Below are positions 36,542 to 43,736 of a stretch of DNA of 64,000 nucleotides, in pieces. The number at the start of each line of letters is the position of its first letter. Positions within the stretch are counted from its first letter, which is position 1. The position numbers and the translations under genes are program-made. A model generated the notes under the pieces. That model was not told the origin of the DNA. It did not search any database and saw only the letters and a list, made by a program, of their open reading frames with translations. The DNA comes from Actinoallomurus purpureus (GTDB lineage: Bacteria; Actinomycetota; Actinomycetes; Streptosporangiales; Streptosporangiaceae), in contig NZ_JAMXMY010000026.1 of the NCBI RefSeq assembly GCF_024055795.1, forward strand, positions 93,561 through 157,560. Reading direction: 5' to 3'.

Positions 36542-37297
36542 TCAGCCCAGCTTCATGACGTAGCCCACGTGGTGCAGTTCGTCGCCCTTGAACTCTCCGA
36601 CAGCCCAGAAGCCGAGGTCATCCAGGTAGTCGATGCGGTCGCCGTCGATCCAGTACCTGCCGCGGTAGGCGTGCGGGCGGCCGCCCCGGGTCTCGTCGTA
36701 GCGGCCGTCGGCGGTGAGCTCCTGGTGCAGGAAGTCCTCCTGGTCGATCCAGACGCCGACCCGCGGGCTGCCGGTCAGGTCCGGTGAGGCCGGGATACCC
36801 GCCTCGGGGGCGGTGGCCCGGCCGGGTGCGTCGGTGCCGGCCCACAGGACGGGCGCCCCGGCCGCGACCAGTGCGCGGACCTGCTCCGGCCGGGACGCGA
36901 GCGTGGCCAGTGCGCTCGGCACGTCGTCGGCCAGTTCGTCGGGCACTACCAGCAGGTCGGTGGCGTTGCCCGGGGTCAGCGTCGACACGTACTCCGAGCG
37001 GCGGCCGCGGCCGCCGGCCAGCGCGACGGTGTCCACGACGGCAGGGACGATGGTCATGCCCGTGCAGTCGACGACGATGGCGTTGTCGTCCTCCGCCGCG
37101 GTGATGAGGGCGGGGCCGACCGCCACGATCAGGGCGCCGACGAACAGGAGGTCGGCGCCGGTCATGGTCCCGATCAGCGGGTCCGTCGTCATGATGCGGG
37201 CGTTGGTGAACAGGACGGGACGCCCCGCGTCGTTCGAGAAGATCTCGTCGAGGGCCTTGGAGTTCCATCCCACGGTGCCCGTGTCGGTGATGCTCAT
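36542..37297 (-). CDS. Amidohydrolase-like shell fused to an Atu4866 domain
   Basis: 251 residues, ATG after TAGGAGCTGGCA. Residues ~25-95 resemble only the N-terminal beta-sandwich of an amidohydrolase (VLFTNARIMTTDPLIGTMTGADLLFVG; IVVDCTGMTIVPAVVDT). The sequence then jumps to the C-terminal motif YVSTLTPGNATDLLVV, so the whole metal-binding barrel is missing. Residues ~180-251 are an Atu4866 domain: SPRVGVWIDQEDFLHQELTADGRYDETRGGRPHAYRGRYWIDGDRIDYLDDLGFWAVGEF. Either a degenerate fusion or a new small binding protein. Paired with the complete amidohydrolase downstream and a stand-alone Atu4866 gene upstream. Confidence 0.82.
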   Translation of the reverse strand: MSITDTGTVGWNSKALDEIFSNDAGRPVLFTNARIMTTDPLIGTMTGADLLFVGALIVAVGPALITAAEDDNAIVVDCTGMTIVPAVVDTVALAGGRGRRSEYVSTLTPGNATDLLVVPDELADDVPSALATLASRPEQVRALVAAGAPVLWAGTDAPGRATAPEAGIPASPDLTGSPRVGVWIDQEDFLHQELTADGRYDETRGGRPHAYRGRYWIDGDRIDYLDDLGFWAVGEFKGDELHHVGYVMKLG

Positions 37298-37424
37298 TGC
37301 CAGCTCCTAGATGAGTCGGTTCATCGGCCTGTGCGATGCGCGAAGTGCGCTCCTGCCAGCCGAGGCCCGTGGCCGGCAGCTCCAGGCGGCTGCAGCATCA
37401 CCAGCCTCGTCGCGCGCCGGAAAC

Positions 37425-37451
37425 GGAACCAGGCCGCCGTATCCCCAGGTG
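37425..37451 (-). promoter_or_regulatory. 27-bp upstream motif, copy 2
   Basis: Coding-strand sequence CACCTGGGGA ... GCGGCCTGGTTCC, 127 bp upstream of the fused Atu4866 gene. It differs from copy 1 at about three positions. The matching also continues outward (CCCACGGTCAG versus CCCAGGGTCAG beyond it). Confidence 0.6.
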
Positions 37452-37628
37452 CGCCACACCCACGGTCAGTACCGCCGCGAATCCCTAAGCTGATCAGAGA
37501 CGCTGCGACTTCCTCTACCGCTTCGTCACGAGCGACCACTCGCGTCCTTCTGCACTGCGCGCTGCTGCCGCACGGCGCGAAGGGCCCGGCCGTCCGCGAC
37601 ACTGGGTGCACGGCACCCAGGAAGCCCT

Positions 37629-37655
37629 CACCTGGGGAGACTGCGGCCTGGTTGC
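37629..37655 (+). promoter_or_regulatory. 27-bp upstream motif, copy 3
   Basis: CACCTGGGGA ... GCGGCCTGGTTGC on the plus strand, ending 28 bp before the ATG of the stand-alone Atu4866 gene at 37684. The orientation relative to the gene is the same as in copies 1 and 2. Apart from the two motif copies (37425 and here), the 386-bp gap 37298-37683 shows no gene. Confidence 0.6.
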
Positions 37656-37683
37656 TTCCTGCCGCTGGGTCGACCGTAGAGCA

Positions 37684-37968
37684 ATGACCAGCAACGACAC
37701 GCCCCGCGATCCGCACCCGTACGTCGGGATATGGGTGACCGCGGACGGCTTCATCCGCCAGGAACTGCTGCCGAACGGCCGCTACGACGAGGCTCGCGGC
37801 AACCGCCAGAGCGCCTACACCGGCTGCTACACCGTGACCGGCAACCACATCGACTACGTCGACGACACGGGCTTCACCGCCACCGGCGACGTCCGCGACG
37901 GCGTTCTCTTCCACGAGCACTTGGTGCTCTACCGTGAGGGCGACCGGCGCGCCCGGAAGGGAGCCTGA
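37684..37968 (+). CDS. Atu4866-domain protein
   Basis: 94 residues from ATG 37684; an upstream in-frame start at 37606 would include the regulatory motif. A single Atu4866 (Agrobacterium Atu4866-like) domain: HPYVGIWVTADGFIRQELLPNGRYDEARGNRQSAYTGCYTVTGNHIDYVDDTGFTATGDVRDGVLFHEHLVLYR. Small soluble beta-barrel-like protein of unknown function, often next to XRE/MmyB regulators and SDRs in actinomycetes as far as I know. The same domain is the C-terminus of the neighbouring 36542-37297 protein. Confidence 0.88.
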   Translation: MTSNDTPRDPHPYVGIWVTADGFIRQELLPNGRYDEARGNRQSAYTGCYTVTGNHIDYVDDTGFTATGDVRDGVLFHEHLVLYREGDRRARKGA

Positions 37969-38014
37969 CCATGTCCGTGCGGGAGGGCCAGGTCATACGC
38001 GCGCCAACAGGAAG

Positions 38015-38890
38015 TCAGGTGTCGCCGAGAGCCCTGCCGGATTCTTCCTGCTCCGTCTGTACGGATTCCTCGCGGTCGGCCCGGGAACGGAGTTCAGCGA
38101 AGGCAGCCGCGGTGGCACTGGTGGGCTCGGCCTGGTAGACGACCAGTTGCTGGTGCGGGGCATCGTTGACTGTGAAGGCCGAGAACTGGATTTTCAGAGC
38201 GCCGACCTCGGGGTGTTTGAGGTTCTTCGCCTGCTGGGTCTTGCCCTTCACCTCGTGCCGTGTCCACAATTCGGAGAATTCCGCACTCTTCGCGCCGAGC
38301 GTGTCGACGACCTCGGTGATCCGCGGGGAATCGGGGTCGTATCCGTAGGCTGCGCGAATCTCGGCGACGCAGGAGTTCGCGGCCTTCTCCCAGTCCTGGT
38401 AGAAGCTGCGCCCGGCCGGGTCGAGGAAGACCATGCGGGCCAGGTTGTCGAACCGCTGGAATCCGCTGTGCAGGGCCGCGGCGAGGGCGTTGTGTGCCAG
38501 GACGTCCAGGGCCGGTCCCAGGACGAAGGCGGGGGTGTCGGGCCAGCTGTCGAGCAACTGGAGGAGCTGGGGGCTGATCCGATCGTGACCGGCGGGAATG
38601 CTGCGGCGTTCCTGAGGCGCCCGGGTGAGTCTGCGCAGGTGGTCGAGTGCTTCGTCGTCGAGGTGGAGGGCGGCGGCGACCGCGTCGATCACCTGGGACG
38701 ACGGGCTGGTCTCCCGGCCCTGCTCCAGGCGCATGTAGTAATCGGAGCTCACGCCCGCGAGCATGGCGACCTCTTCGCGGCGCAGCCCCGGCACCCGCCT
38801 GCGGCCGTGCTCGGGCAGGCCGACATCCTGCGGTTTGAGGGCCTCGCGCCGTGCTCTGAGGAACTCTCCCAAAGGAGTGCTGTCGCTCAT
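38015..38890 (-). CDS. XRE-family regulator with MmyB-like ligand-binding domain (first)
   Basis: 291 residues. N-terminal HTH: GEFLRARREALKPQDVGLPEHGRRRVPGLRREEVAMLAGVSSDYYMRLEQGRETSPSSQVIDAVAAALHLDDEA. The MmyB-type PAS-like domain follows: LQLLDSWPDTPAFVLGPALDVLAHNALAAALHSGF, NLARMVFLDPAGRSFYQDWEKAA, LWTRHEVKGKTQQAKNLKHPEVGALKIQFSAFTVND and QQLVVYQAEPTS. Members bind a hydrophobic ligand and commonly control adjacent SDR or small-protein genes. A candidate binder of the 27-bp motif. The ATG region is duplicated just upstream (see repeat). Confidence 0.94.
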   Translation of the reverse strand: MSDSTPLGEFLRARREALKPQDVGLPEHGRRRVPGLRREEVAMLAGVSSDYYMRLEQGRETSPSSQVIDAVAAALHLDDEALDHLRRLTRAPQERRSIPAGHDRISPQLLQLLDSWPDTPAFVLGPALDVLAHNALAAALHSGFQRFDNLARMVFLDPAGRSFYQDWEKAANSCVAEIRAAYGYDPDSPRITEVVDTLGAKSAEFSELWTRHEVKGKTQQAKNLKHPEVGALKIQFSAFTVNDAPHQQLVVYQAEPTSATAAAFAELRSRADREESVQTEQEESGRALGDT

Positions 38891-38922
38891 GACCCGTACC
38901 TAAGTGCTGTCGCTCATGACCC
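38876..38922 (-). repeat. Tandem duplication of the regulator's start region
   Basis: AGTGCTGTCGCTCATGACCC occurs twice, 27 bp apart (38876-38895 and 38903-38922), covering the start codon and first five codons of the regulator. The upstream copy yields ATG AGC GAC AGC ACT followed at once by TAG, a five-codon leader MSDST in the same frame. Confidence 0.75.
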
Positions 38923-39040
38923 CAATCTAGTGGAGGAGGAAGCAGACCGCCGGTGGACCGAACGTCCGGGCGTCCGGCGGTGCCACGCTCGAGGGGCCGG
39001 CCGCGTACGAGATTCAGGCACGCGGGGCCGTAGCGCGCAC

Positions 39041-39916
39041 TCAGTCGGTGCCCATCGCGAGGTCCTGCGCGGGCACGGGGCTGGCGCTCAGCGAGCCGAG
39101 CAGGGCAAGGGCCTCGGCGGAAGTACTGCCCGGTTCGGCTAGGTAGATGATGAGCTGCTGGCTGGGGGCGCTGTTGACGGTGAAGGCCTCGTAGTGCAGC
39201 TCTAGGTCGCCGACCTGAGCATGGTGGAAGAGCTTGGCATCGCGGGTCTTGCCGCGCACGTCGTGGCGCGCCCACAGGACGCGGAAGTCGGCACTCTTCA
39301 TGGACAGTTCGCCGACGAGCTCCCTCAGCCGCGGATCGTCGGGGTCGATGCCGGCCGCCCGCCGCAGTGTGGCCACGCTTGATTCGGCGGCTCGGTCCCA
39401 GTCGCGGTAGAAGTGAGGCGCGGCTGGGTCCAGGAACGTCATGCGCAGCAGGTTGTCGGCGTGGGTGAAGCCTGCGTACAGAGCGCCTGCGAGCCGGTTG
39501 CGGTCCAGGATGTCCAGGGCGTGGCCCAGGACGAAGGCCGGCGTGCCGCTCCAGGTGTCGATGAGACGCCGCAGGTGGGGGGCGACGCGTTCGACGCGGG
39601 GCGCGCGGCGCGTACGGCGCGTGGTCGGGGTGGCCACGCGGTACAGGTGAGCCATCGCTTCGTCGTCCAGCCGCAGAGCTCGCGCGACGGCTTCGAGTAT
39701 CTGCTGAGACGGATGCCGTTCGCGGCCCTGTTCCAGGCGCATGTAGTAGTCGGCGCTCACTCCGGCGAGCGTGGCGACCTCTTCGCGCCGCAGACCGGGC
39801 ACCCTGCGGCGGCCGGATGTGGGAAATCCCGTGTCTTCGGGGCGCAGTTGGGCACGCCGCGCGCGGAGGAAACCTCCCAGCGCGTTCTCGGCGGAGGGGC
39901 CCTTGTCTGTGTCCAT
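39041..39916 (-). CDS. XRE-family regulator with MmyB-like ligand-binding domain (second)
   Basis: 291 residues from ATG 39916, giving exactly the same length as its paralogue at 38015-38890. The HTH (GGFLRARRAQLRPEDTGFPTSGRRRVPGLRREEVATLAGVSADYYMRLEQGRERHPSQQ) and the MmyB domain (TWSGTPAFVLGHALDILDRNRLAGALYAGF; LLRMTFLDPAAPHFYRDWDRAAES; LFHHAQVGDLELHYEAFTVNSAPSQQLIIYLAEPGSTS) align along the whole length. A local paralogous pair suggests duplication. It reads leftward; a degenerate copy of the 27-bp motif lies about 73 bp upstream, shared with an MFS remnant. Confidence 0.94.
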   Translation of the reverse strand: MDTDKGPSAENALGGFLRARRAQLRPEDTGFPTSGRRRVPGLRREEVATLAGVSADYYMRLEQGRERHPSQQILEAVARALRLDDEAMAHLYRVATPTTRRTRRAPRVERVAPHLRRLIDTWSGTPAFVLGHALDILDRNRLAGALYAGFTHADNLLRMTFLDPAAPHFYRDWDRAAESSVATLRRAAGIDPDDPRLRELVGELSMKSADFRVLWARHDVRGKTRDAKLFHHAQVGDLELHYEAFTVNSAPSQQLIIYLAEPGSTSAEALALLGSLSASPVPAQDLAMGTD

Positions 39917-39988
39917 GGTGTCGAGGCTAGGGCTCCGCAGTGCCTTGTCGCGGAGGCGAAGGGGGGCGCGCTCCACCCAGGAATCGCG

Positions 39989-40015
39989 CACCCTGGACAG
40001 CCGCGACCTGATTAT
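39989..40015 (+). promoter_or_regulatory. Degenerate 27-bp motif, copy 4
   Basis: CACCCTGGACAG ... GCGACCTGATTAT matches the motif at about 16 of 27 positions. It ends 28 bp before the ATG of the MFS remnant at 40044, the same spacing as copy 3 to its gene. It may also serve the divergent MmyB gene. Confidence 0.4.
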
Positions 40016-40043
40016 TTCTCCGGCACCTCATCACGGTGGCTGC

Positions 40044-40250
40044 ATGACCGCGATCGTCAGCGTGCTCGGTGCCCTCGCACCGACTGACGGGCTACTCATC
40101 GCCGCTCGCCTCGCCAAGGGCATCGCTGCCGGCTTCCTCGCCCCCGCCGCGCTGTCCATCATCACGACCAACTGGTCCGAAGGCGCCGCCCGCGGGCGTG
40201 CCCCAGGCTGGTACGCAACCGTCGGAGCGAGCGGCTTCGTCAGCCCCTGC
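40044..40250 (+). pseudogene. MFS drug-transporter remnant
   Basis: From ATG 40044: TDGLLIAARLAKGIAAGFLAPAALSIITTNWSEGAARGRAPGWYATVGASGF corresponds to TM3-TM5 of DHA2-type exporters. The first two helices and everything after TM5 are missing, and the frame then reads Arg/Gly-rich nonsense. The stretch from here to the SDR start at 40440 holds no other gene. Confidence 0.7.
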
Positions 40251-40439
40251 GGGCGGCGACACGGGACGCCGGGTCGTCCCTGCGCGCACGCCGGCCGTGG
40301 ATCCTGGGTGTGGCTTTCCCAGGAAATTCCCGGCCTTCCTGGTCGTCCTTCTGTTGCCCAGACTTGTGACCACGGACGCCGGACCCGCAGGTGATGCGGC
40401 GGGCGCGGCAAGTGGAACCTGTCAGGAAGGACACTCATC

Positions 40440-41279
40440 ATGGCTGTGTGGTTGGTAACCGGAGCATCGCGTGGGATCGGGGCGGAGATAGCCCGGGCCG
40501 CCGTGGGCGACGGCGATGACGTCGCCGTCGCGGTGCGTGACCCCGACCGGCTCCCGGACGATCTGAAGAACTCCTCGCATGTGCTGCCGCTGGCCCTGGA
40601 CGTGACCAGGACCGGGGACATTCCCGCTGCGGTGGGTGAGGTCGTGACCCGGTTCGGGCGGATCGACGTGCTGGTCAACAACGCGGGCCGGGGCCTGCTG
40701 GGCGCGGTGGAGGAGATCACCGACGCCGAGGCGCGATCACTGTTCGACCTGAACGTCTTCGGCTTGATCAACATGACCCGTGCGGTGCTGCCGGTGATGC
40801 GCCGCCAGGGCTCGGGCAAGATCGTGAACATCGGATCCCGATCCGGTTTCGAGGGCGAGCCCGGTGTCGGTCTCTACAGTGCCTCCAAGTTCGCCGTGGC
40901 GGGTATCAGCGAAGCCCTGGCGGCCGAGCTGGAGCCGTTCGGTATCCAGGCGATGGTGGTCGAGCCCGGAGTTTTCCGAACCGACTTCCTCGACGCCAGC
41001 TCGCTGTCGGTCGCTGCGGCCCGGATCGCGGACTACGACGGCACGCCGGCGCACAACACGCTGGACTGGATCGACACCGCGAACCACGCGCAGCTCGGCG
41101 ACCCTGTCCGGGGCGCGGCCCTGATCTATGAGGTCACCGCGCAGGAGAAGCTGCCCGGCCACCTCTACCTGGGGCGAGACACCCTCGAACGCCTCGAGGC
41201 CAAGATCCACCGGATCCGCGAGGACGCCGGACCCTGGCGACAGAAGTCCATCGCCACCGCCCACGACGGCGCCGCCTGA
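40440..41279 (+). CDS. Short-chain dehydrogenase/reductase
   Basis: 279 residues, ATG preceded by GGAAGGAC. Classical SDR: MAVWLVTGASRGIGAEIARAA (TGxxxGIG), DVLVNNAGRGLLGAVEEI, IVNIGSRSGFEGEPGVGLYSASKFAVAGISEALAAEL (Ser...YxxxK catalytic residues) and VVEPGVFRTDF. NADP(H)-dependent by the basic/neutral pattern after the glycine loop; substrate unknown. SDR genes are frequent partners of MmyB-type regulators such as the two to its left. Confidence 0.94.
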   Translation: MAVWLVTGASRGIGAEIARAAVGDGDDVAVAVRDPDRLPDDLKNSSHVLPLALDVTRTGDIPAAVGEVVTRFGRIDVLVNNAGRGLLGAVEEITDAEARSLFDLNVFGLINMTRAVLPVMRRQGSGKIVNIGSRSGFEGEPGVGLYSASKFAVAGISEALAAELEPFGIQAMVVEPGVFRTDFLDASSLSVAAARIADYDGTPAHNTLDWIDTANHAQLGDPVRGAALIYEVTAQEKLPGHLYLGRDTLERLEAKIHRIREDAGPWRQKSIATAHDGAA

Positions 41280-41292
41280 ATCCAGACCAGCC

Positions 41293-41340
41293 GGCCTCGC
41301 GGAGCCCCCGATCCCCCGATCCCCCGATCTCCGCGAGGCC
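41293..41340. terminator. Bidirectional terminator with repeated loop
   Basis: GGCCTCGCGGAG pairs perfectly with CTCCGCGAGGCC (12-bp stem). The loop is three tandem CCCCCGAT units. It lies between the converging SDR and carboxymuconolactone decarboxylase genes. Confidence 0.8.
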
Positions 41341-41369
41341 CGCCTCCCGACCCATTGAGCCTGTTGGCG

Positions 41370-41888
41370 TTACTTGCTGTAGTTCTTTCCGATGGGCCTA
41401 CCGGGGATCGGCTTGCCGATGAGAGCGACCGGGGCGAACAAGCAGAAGTGGCCGATCGCCATGGTGAGCGTCCAGAGCGCCTCGTCGTCGTAGAGTGCGG
41501 ATGCCTTGGCGAACAGCTCGTCGGAGACGCGTTCCCCGAATGGGTTCGGGGTGAGGACGGCCTCCACGAGCTCCAGTGCGACCCGTTCGGCGTCGGTGAA
41601 GTAGGGGGCATCCTGCCATGTCGCCACGGCGGTGATGCGCTTCTCGGTTTCCCCGGCTTTGCGGAGGTTGTCGGTCAACGAGATGGCGTGGTAAGTGCTG
41701 CCGACGATCTGCGCGGCGCGGAGCAGCATCAGGCTGATGGTGGTCTGCGAAACCGGCCCGTTCCAGACGGCGTTACGCACGGCTCCGGAGAGTTTTGACA
41801 GCTCGGGGAAGAGCTGGGTGAGGTCGGGCAGACGCGACTGGATACCGTCCTGCTCCGTCGTCGTGTCGGTCGTCGTTGGCGTGGACAT
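41370..41888 (-). CDS. Carboxymuconolactone decarboxylase/AhpD-family protein
   Basis: 172 residues from ATG 41888 (GGAAGACC upstream); an in-frame start at 42053 would overlap the divergent promoter. The CMD core is seen in NAVWNGPVSQTTISLMLLRAAQIVGSTYHAISLTDNLRKAGETEKRITAVATWQDAPYFTDAERVALELVEAVL. The usual CxxC redox pair is not present: STYHAIS lies where C..C..H is common. It may therefore act as a decarboxylase-like or non-redox protein. Divergent from an ECF41-type sigma factor, a known genomic association for this family. Confidence 0.88.
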   Translation of the reverse strand: MSTPTTTDTTTEQDGIQSRLPDLTQLFPELSKLSGAVRNAVWNGPVSQTTISLMLLRAAQIVGSTYHAISLTDNLRKAGETEKRITAVATWQDAPYFTDAERVALELVEAVLTPNPFGERVSDELFAKASALYDDEALWTLTMAIGHFCLFAPVALIGKPIPGRPIGKNYSK

Positions 41889-41922
41889 GGCGAGGTCTTC
41901 CTTCCTGTGTGCTGGATGGTGT

Positions 41923-42009
41923 CTCACCAGTCCGACAACACAGGCGCTCGGGATGTGAGGCGGGGCGCCGACATCACGTTCAGGGGCGCTGTCCTGTCGG
42001 ACTGGTGAG
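41923..42009. promoter_or_regulatory. 15-bp inverted repeat between divergent CMD and ECF sigma genes
   Basis: CTCACCAGTCCGACA (41923-41937) and TGTCGGACTGGTGAG (41995-42009) are exact reverse complements. Each arm ends 31-35 bp from the start codon of its own gene (41888 leftward, 42041 rightward). Placement suggests two identical promoters read by the same ECF sigma factor, giving autoregulation plus control of the CMD gene. Confidence 0.65.
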
Positions 42010-42040
42010 GACAGACGCGACCGAGGGAGCCGGCGACACC

Positions 42041-43024
42041 ATGACCACCCCATCCGAGCCGGGAGACGGCCGACCCGACCCGAGCCTGAACGCGATCATG
42101 AGCGAGCGGCGTCAGCTGATCAACCTCGCCTACCGGCTCCTCGGCTCCCTCGCCGAAGCCGAGGATGCCGTGCAGGAAACCTACGCCCGCTGGTACACCC
42201 TGTCCTCACAGCAGCAGCAAGCCATCGAATCCCCCGGCGCCTGGCTGACCAAGGTCGCCAGCCGCATCTGCCTCAACTTGCTCAGCTCGGCACGAGCCCG
42301 ACGGGAGAACTACGTCGGCGACTGGATCCCCGAGCCCCTACCCGAACCCGCGGAGTGGTCAGGCGGTCGGGCGGGCGGCACCACCATCGACCCGGCCGAC
42401 CGCGTCACCCTCGACGAGTCGATCAACATGGCCTTCCTCGTCGTACTCGAATCAATGACCCCGGCCGAACGCGTCGCCTTCATCCTCCACGACGTCTTCC
42501 GCTACCCCTTCGCCGAAGTCGCCGACATCGTCGGCCGCACGCCGGCGGCCTGCCGCCAGCTGGCCTCATCGGCCCGCCGGCGCATCCGCACCTCGCAGAC
42601 ACCCGCGCCCCCGACCGCCCGGCAGGCCGCCATCGTCAAGAACTTCAAGCAGGCCTGGGAAGCCAAGGACATCGACGCCCTCATCGGCCTCCTCGACCCG
42701 GATGTCATGGCAACCGGCGACGGCGGCGGCCTCGCCACCACCGTGCGCCGCCCGGTCGAAGGCGCCGAGCAGATCGCGCGCGGCCTCGTCGATCTCGCCG
42801 GCAGGCTGGCCAACCTGACGATCCTGGAGCGTACCGTCAACGGTCAGCCCGGCCTGGTCGCCCAGCAGGACGGCGTCATCGTGACCGTGTACGCGTTCGA
42901 CATCGCAGGCGACCGGATCACGCACATCTGGGCCGTACGCAACCCCGAGAAGCTCCGGCCGTGGACGGTGCATGGGGGTGGTGTACGAGTTTCCGCTGGT
43001 GACAGGCGTGGCGTCGTGAAGTGA
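42041..43024 (+). CDS. ECF41-type RNA polymerase sigma factor with SnoaL-like C-terminal domain (SigJ-like)
   Basis: 327 residues from ATG 42041 with GGGAG upstream. Sigma region 2: INLAYRLLGSLAEAEDAVQETYARWYTL. Region 4: LESMTPAERVAFILHDVFRYPFAEVADIVGRTPAACRQLASSARRRI. The C-terminal ~115 residues form a SnoaL/NTF2-like domain (FKQAWEAKDIDALIGLLDPDVMATGDGG; NGQPGLVAQQDGVIVTVYAFDIAGDRITHIWAVRNPEKL), which in ECF41/SigJ regulates the sigma in cis; no anti-sigma gene accompanies it. The divergent CMD gene is its probable target. Confidence 0.94.
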   Translation: MTTPSEPGDGRPDPSLNAIMSERRQLINLAYRLLGSLAEAEDAVQETYARWYTLSSQQQQAIESPGAWLTKVASRICLNLLSSARARRENYVGDWIPEPLPEPAEWSGGRAGGTTIDPADRVTLDESINMAFLVVLESMTPAERVAFILHDVFRYPFAEVADIVGRTPAACRQLASSARRRIRTSQTPAPPTARQAAIVKNFKQAWEAKDIDALIGLLDPDVMATGDGGGLATTVRRPVEGAEQIARGLVDLAGRLANLTILERTVNGQPGLVAQQDGVIVTVYAFDIAGDRITHIWAVRNPEKLRPWTVHGGGVRVSAGDRRGVVK

Positions 43025-43025
43025 G

Positions 43026-43059
43026 ACGGGTCGGGTAGCGCCGGCGCTTCCCGACCCGT
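43026..43059 (+). terminator. Terminator of the ECF sigma gene
   Basis: An almost perfect 34-bp dyad (ACGGGTCGGG ... CCCGACCCGT, continued inward by AGCGCC/GGCGCT) begins immediately after the sigma-factor stop codon. Confidence 0.75.
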
Positions 43060-43236
43060 GCACAACAGTGTGGACCCTGCCGGGTGGATCTGCACCGAAC
43101 CGGTTTCCGGCCCGCCGTATCGGTGGCTCGGCAGCGGGTTCCGCCCTCTCTCGCCGCGCGACGCCTATGGCACGGCTCAAGGACATGTTCGCGATCACGC
43201 AGCCGAGTGAAAAGAGGAGGTTCGTACAGCGAGAAC

Positions 43237-43340
43237 ACCGGCGGACCGTAGCACCCGCGGCGATCTCGCGGTCAAGAATTCCACCGCCCGCCGCCTCGCG
43301 CGCAGGAGGGGCGGGCAGTTCGTTGGGCCGACGTCGATGA
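43237..43340. repeat. Dispersed repeat, copy B
   Basis: 104-bp counterpart of 20177-20283 with scattered substitutions and three single-base gaps that break the minus-strand frame. It is followed five bases later by the detached tail of the DHDPS-like gene. The rest of 43060-43236 and 43505-43736 shows no gene. Confidence 0.8.
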
Positions 43341-43345
43341 AGGCA

Positions 43346-43498
43346 AATGCCGCGCTCGACAAACTACTGGCCACAATCGGCGGCTGGTCCCCGATCGGCA
43401 CACGGCTACGTTGGCCGTACTACGGCGCGCCCCCCGAACACGCCGAAACGCTGCGCGCCATCGCCCGCGAACGCCTGCCCGAATTCACCCGCACATAA
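43346..43498 (+). pseudogene. Detached 3' end of a DHDPS-like gene
   Basis: Reads NAALDKLLATIGGWSPIGTRLRWPYYGAPPEHAETLRAIARERLPEFTRT then TAA, colinear without gaps with the last third of the aldolase at 16161-17099 (nucleotide match 16920-17078 versus 43346-43504). It has no start and no barrel active site. Differences are mostly synonymous, so this copy comes from a related functional gene or diverged recently. Confidence 0.85.
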
Positions 43499-43736
43499 CC
43501 AGGCAGCCCTGAACGGCCGCGGCCACTTCTCCAACGAACAAGCCGCGATGAAGTGCCTCTACATGGCGTTGATGGGCCTGGACCCCGCCAGCAAAGGGAC
43601 TGTACGGTCAACGGCTCTATCGCGTAACTGGACACACCCATATTCGAGCGATACATCGTCCCGTGGCACACGCTGTTGATCGTATAGACCCGAATGCACT
43701 TGCACGGCCACAACCCCTAGGGAAGGATCTCGAGTC

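Noticed and set aside
41304..41328. Three tandem 8-bp CCCCCGAT units as a CRISPR or VNTR
   Set aside because: Units are too short and lie in the loop of a terminator hairpin; no spacers.
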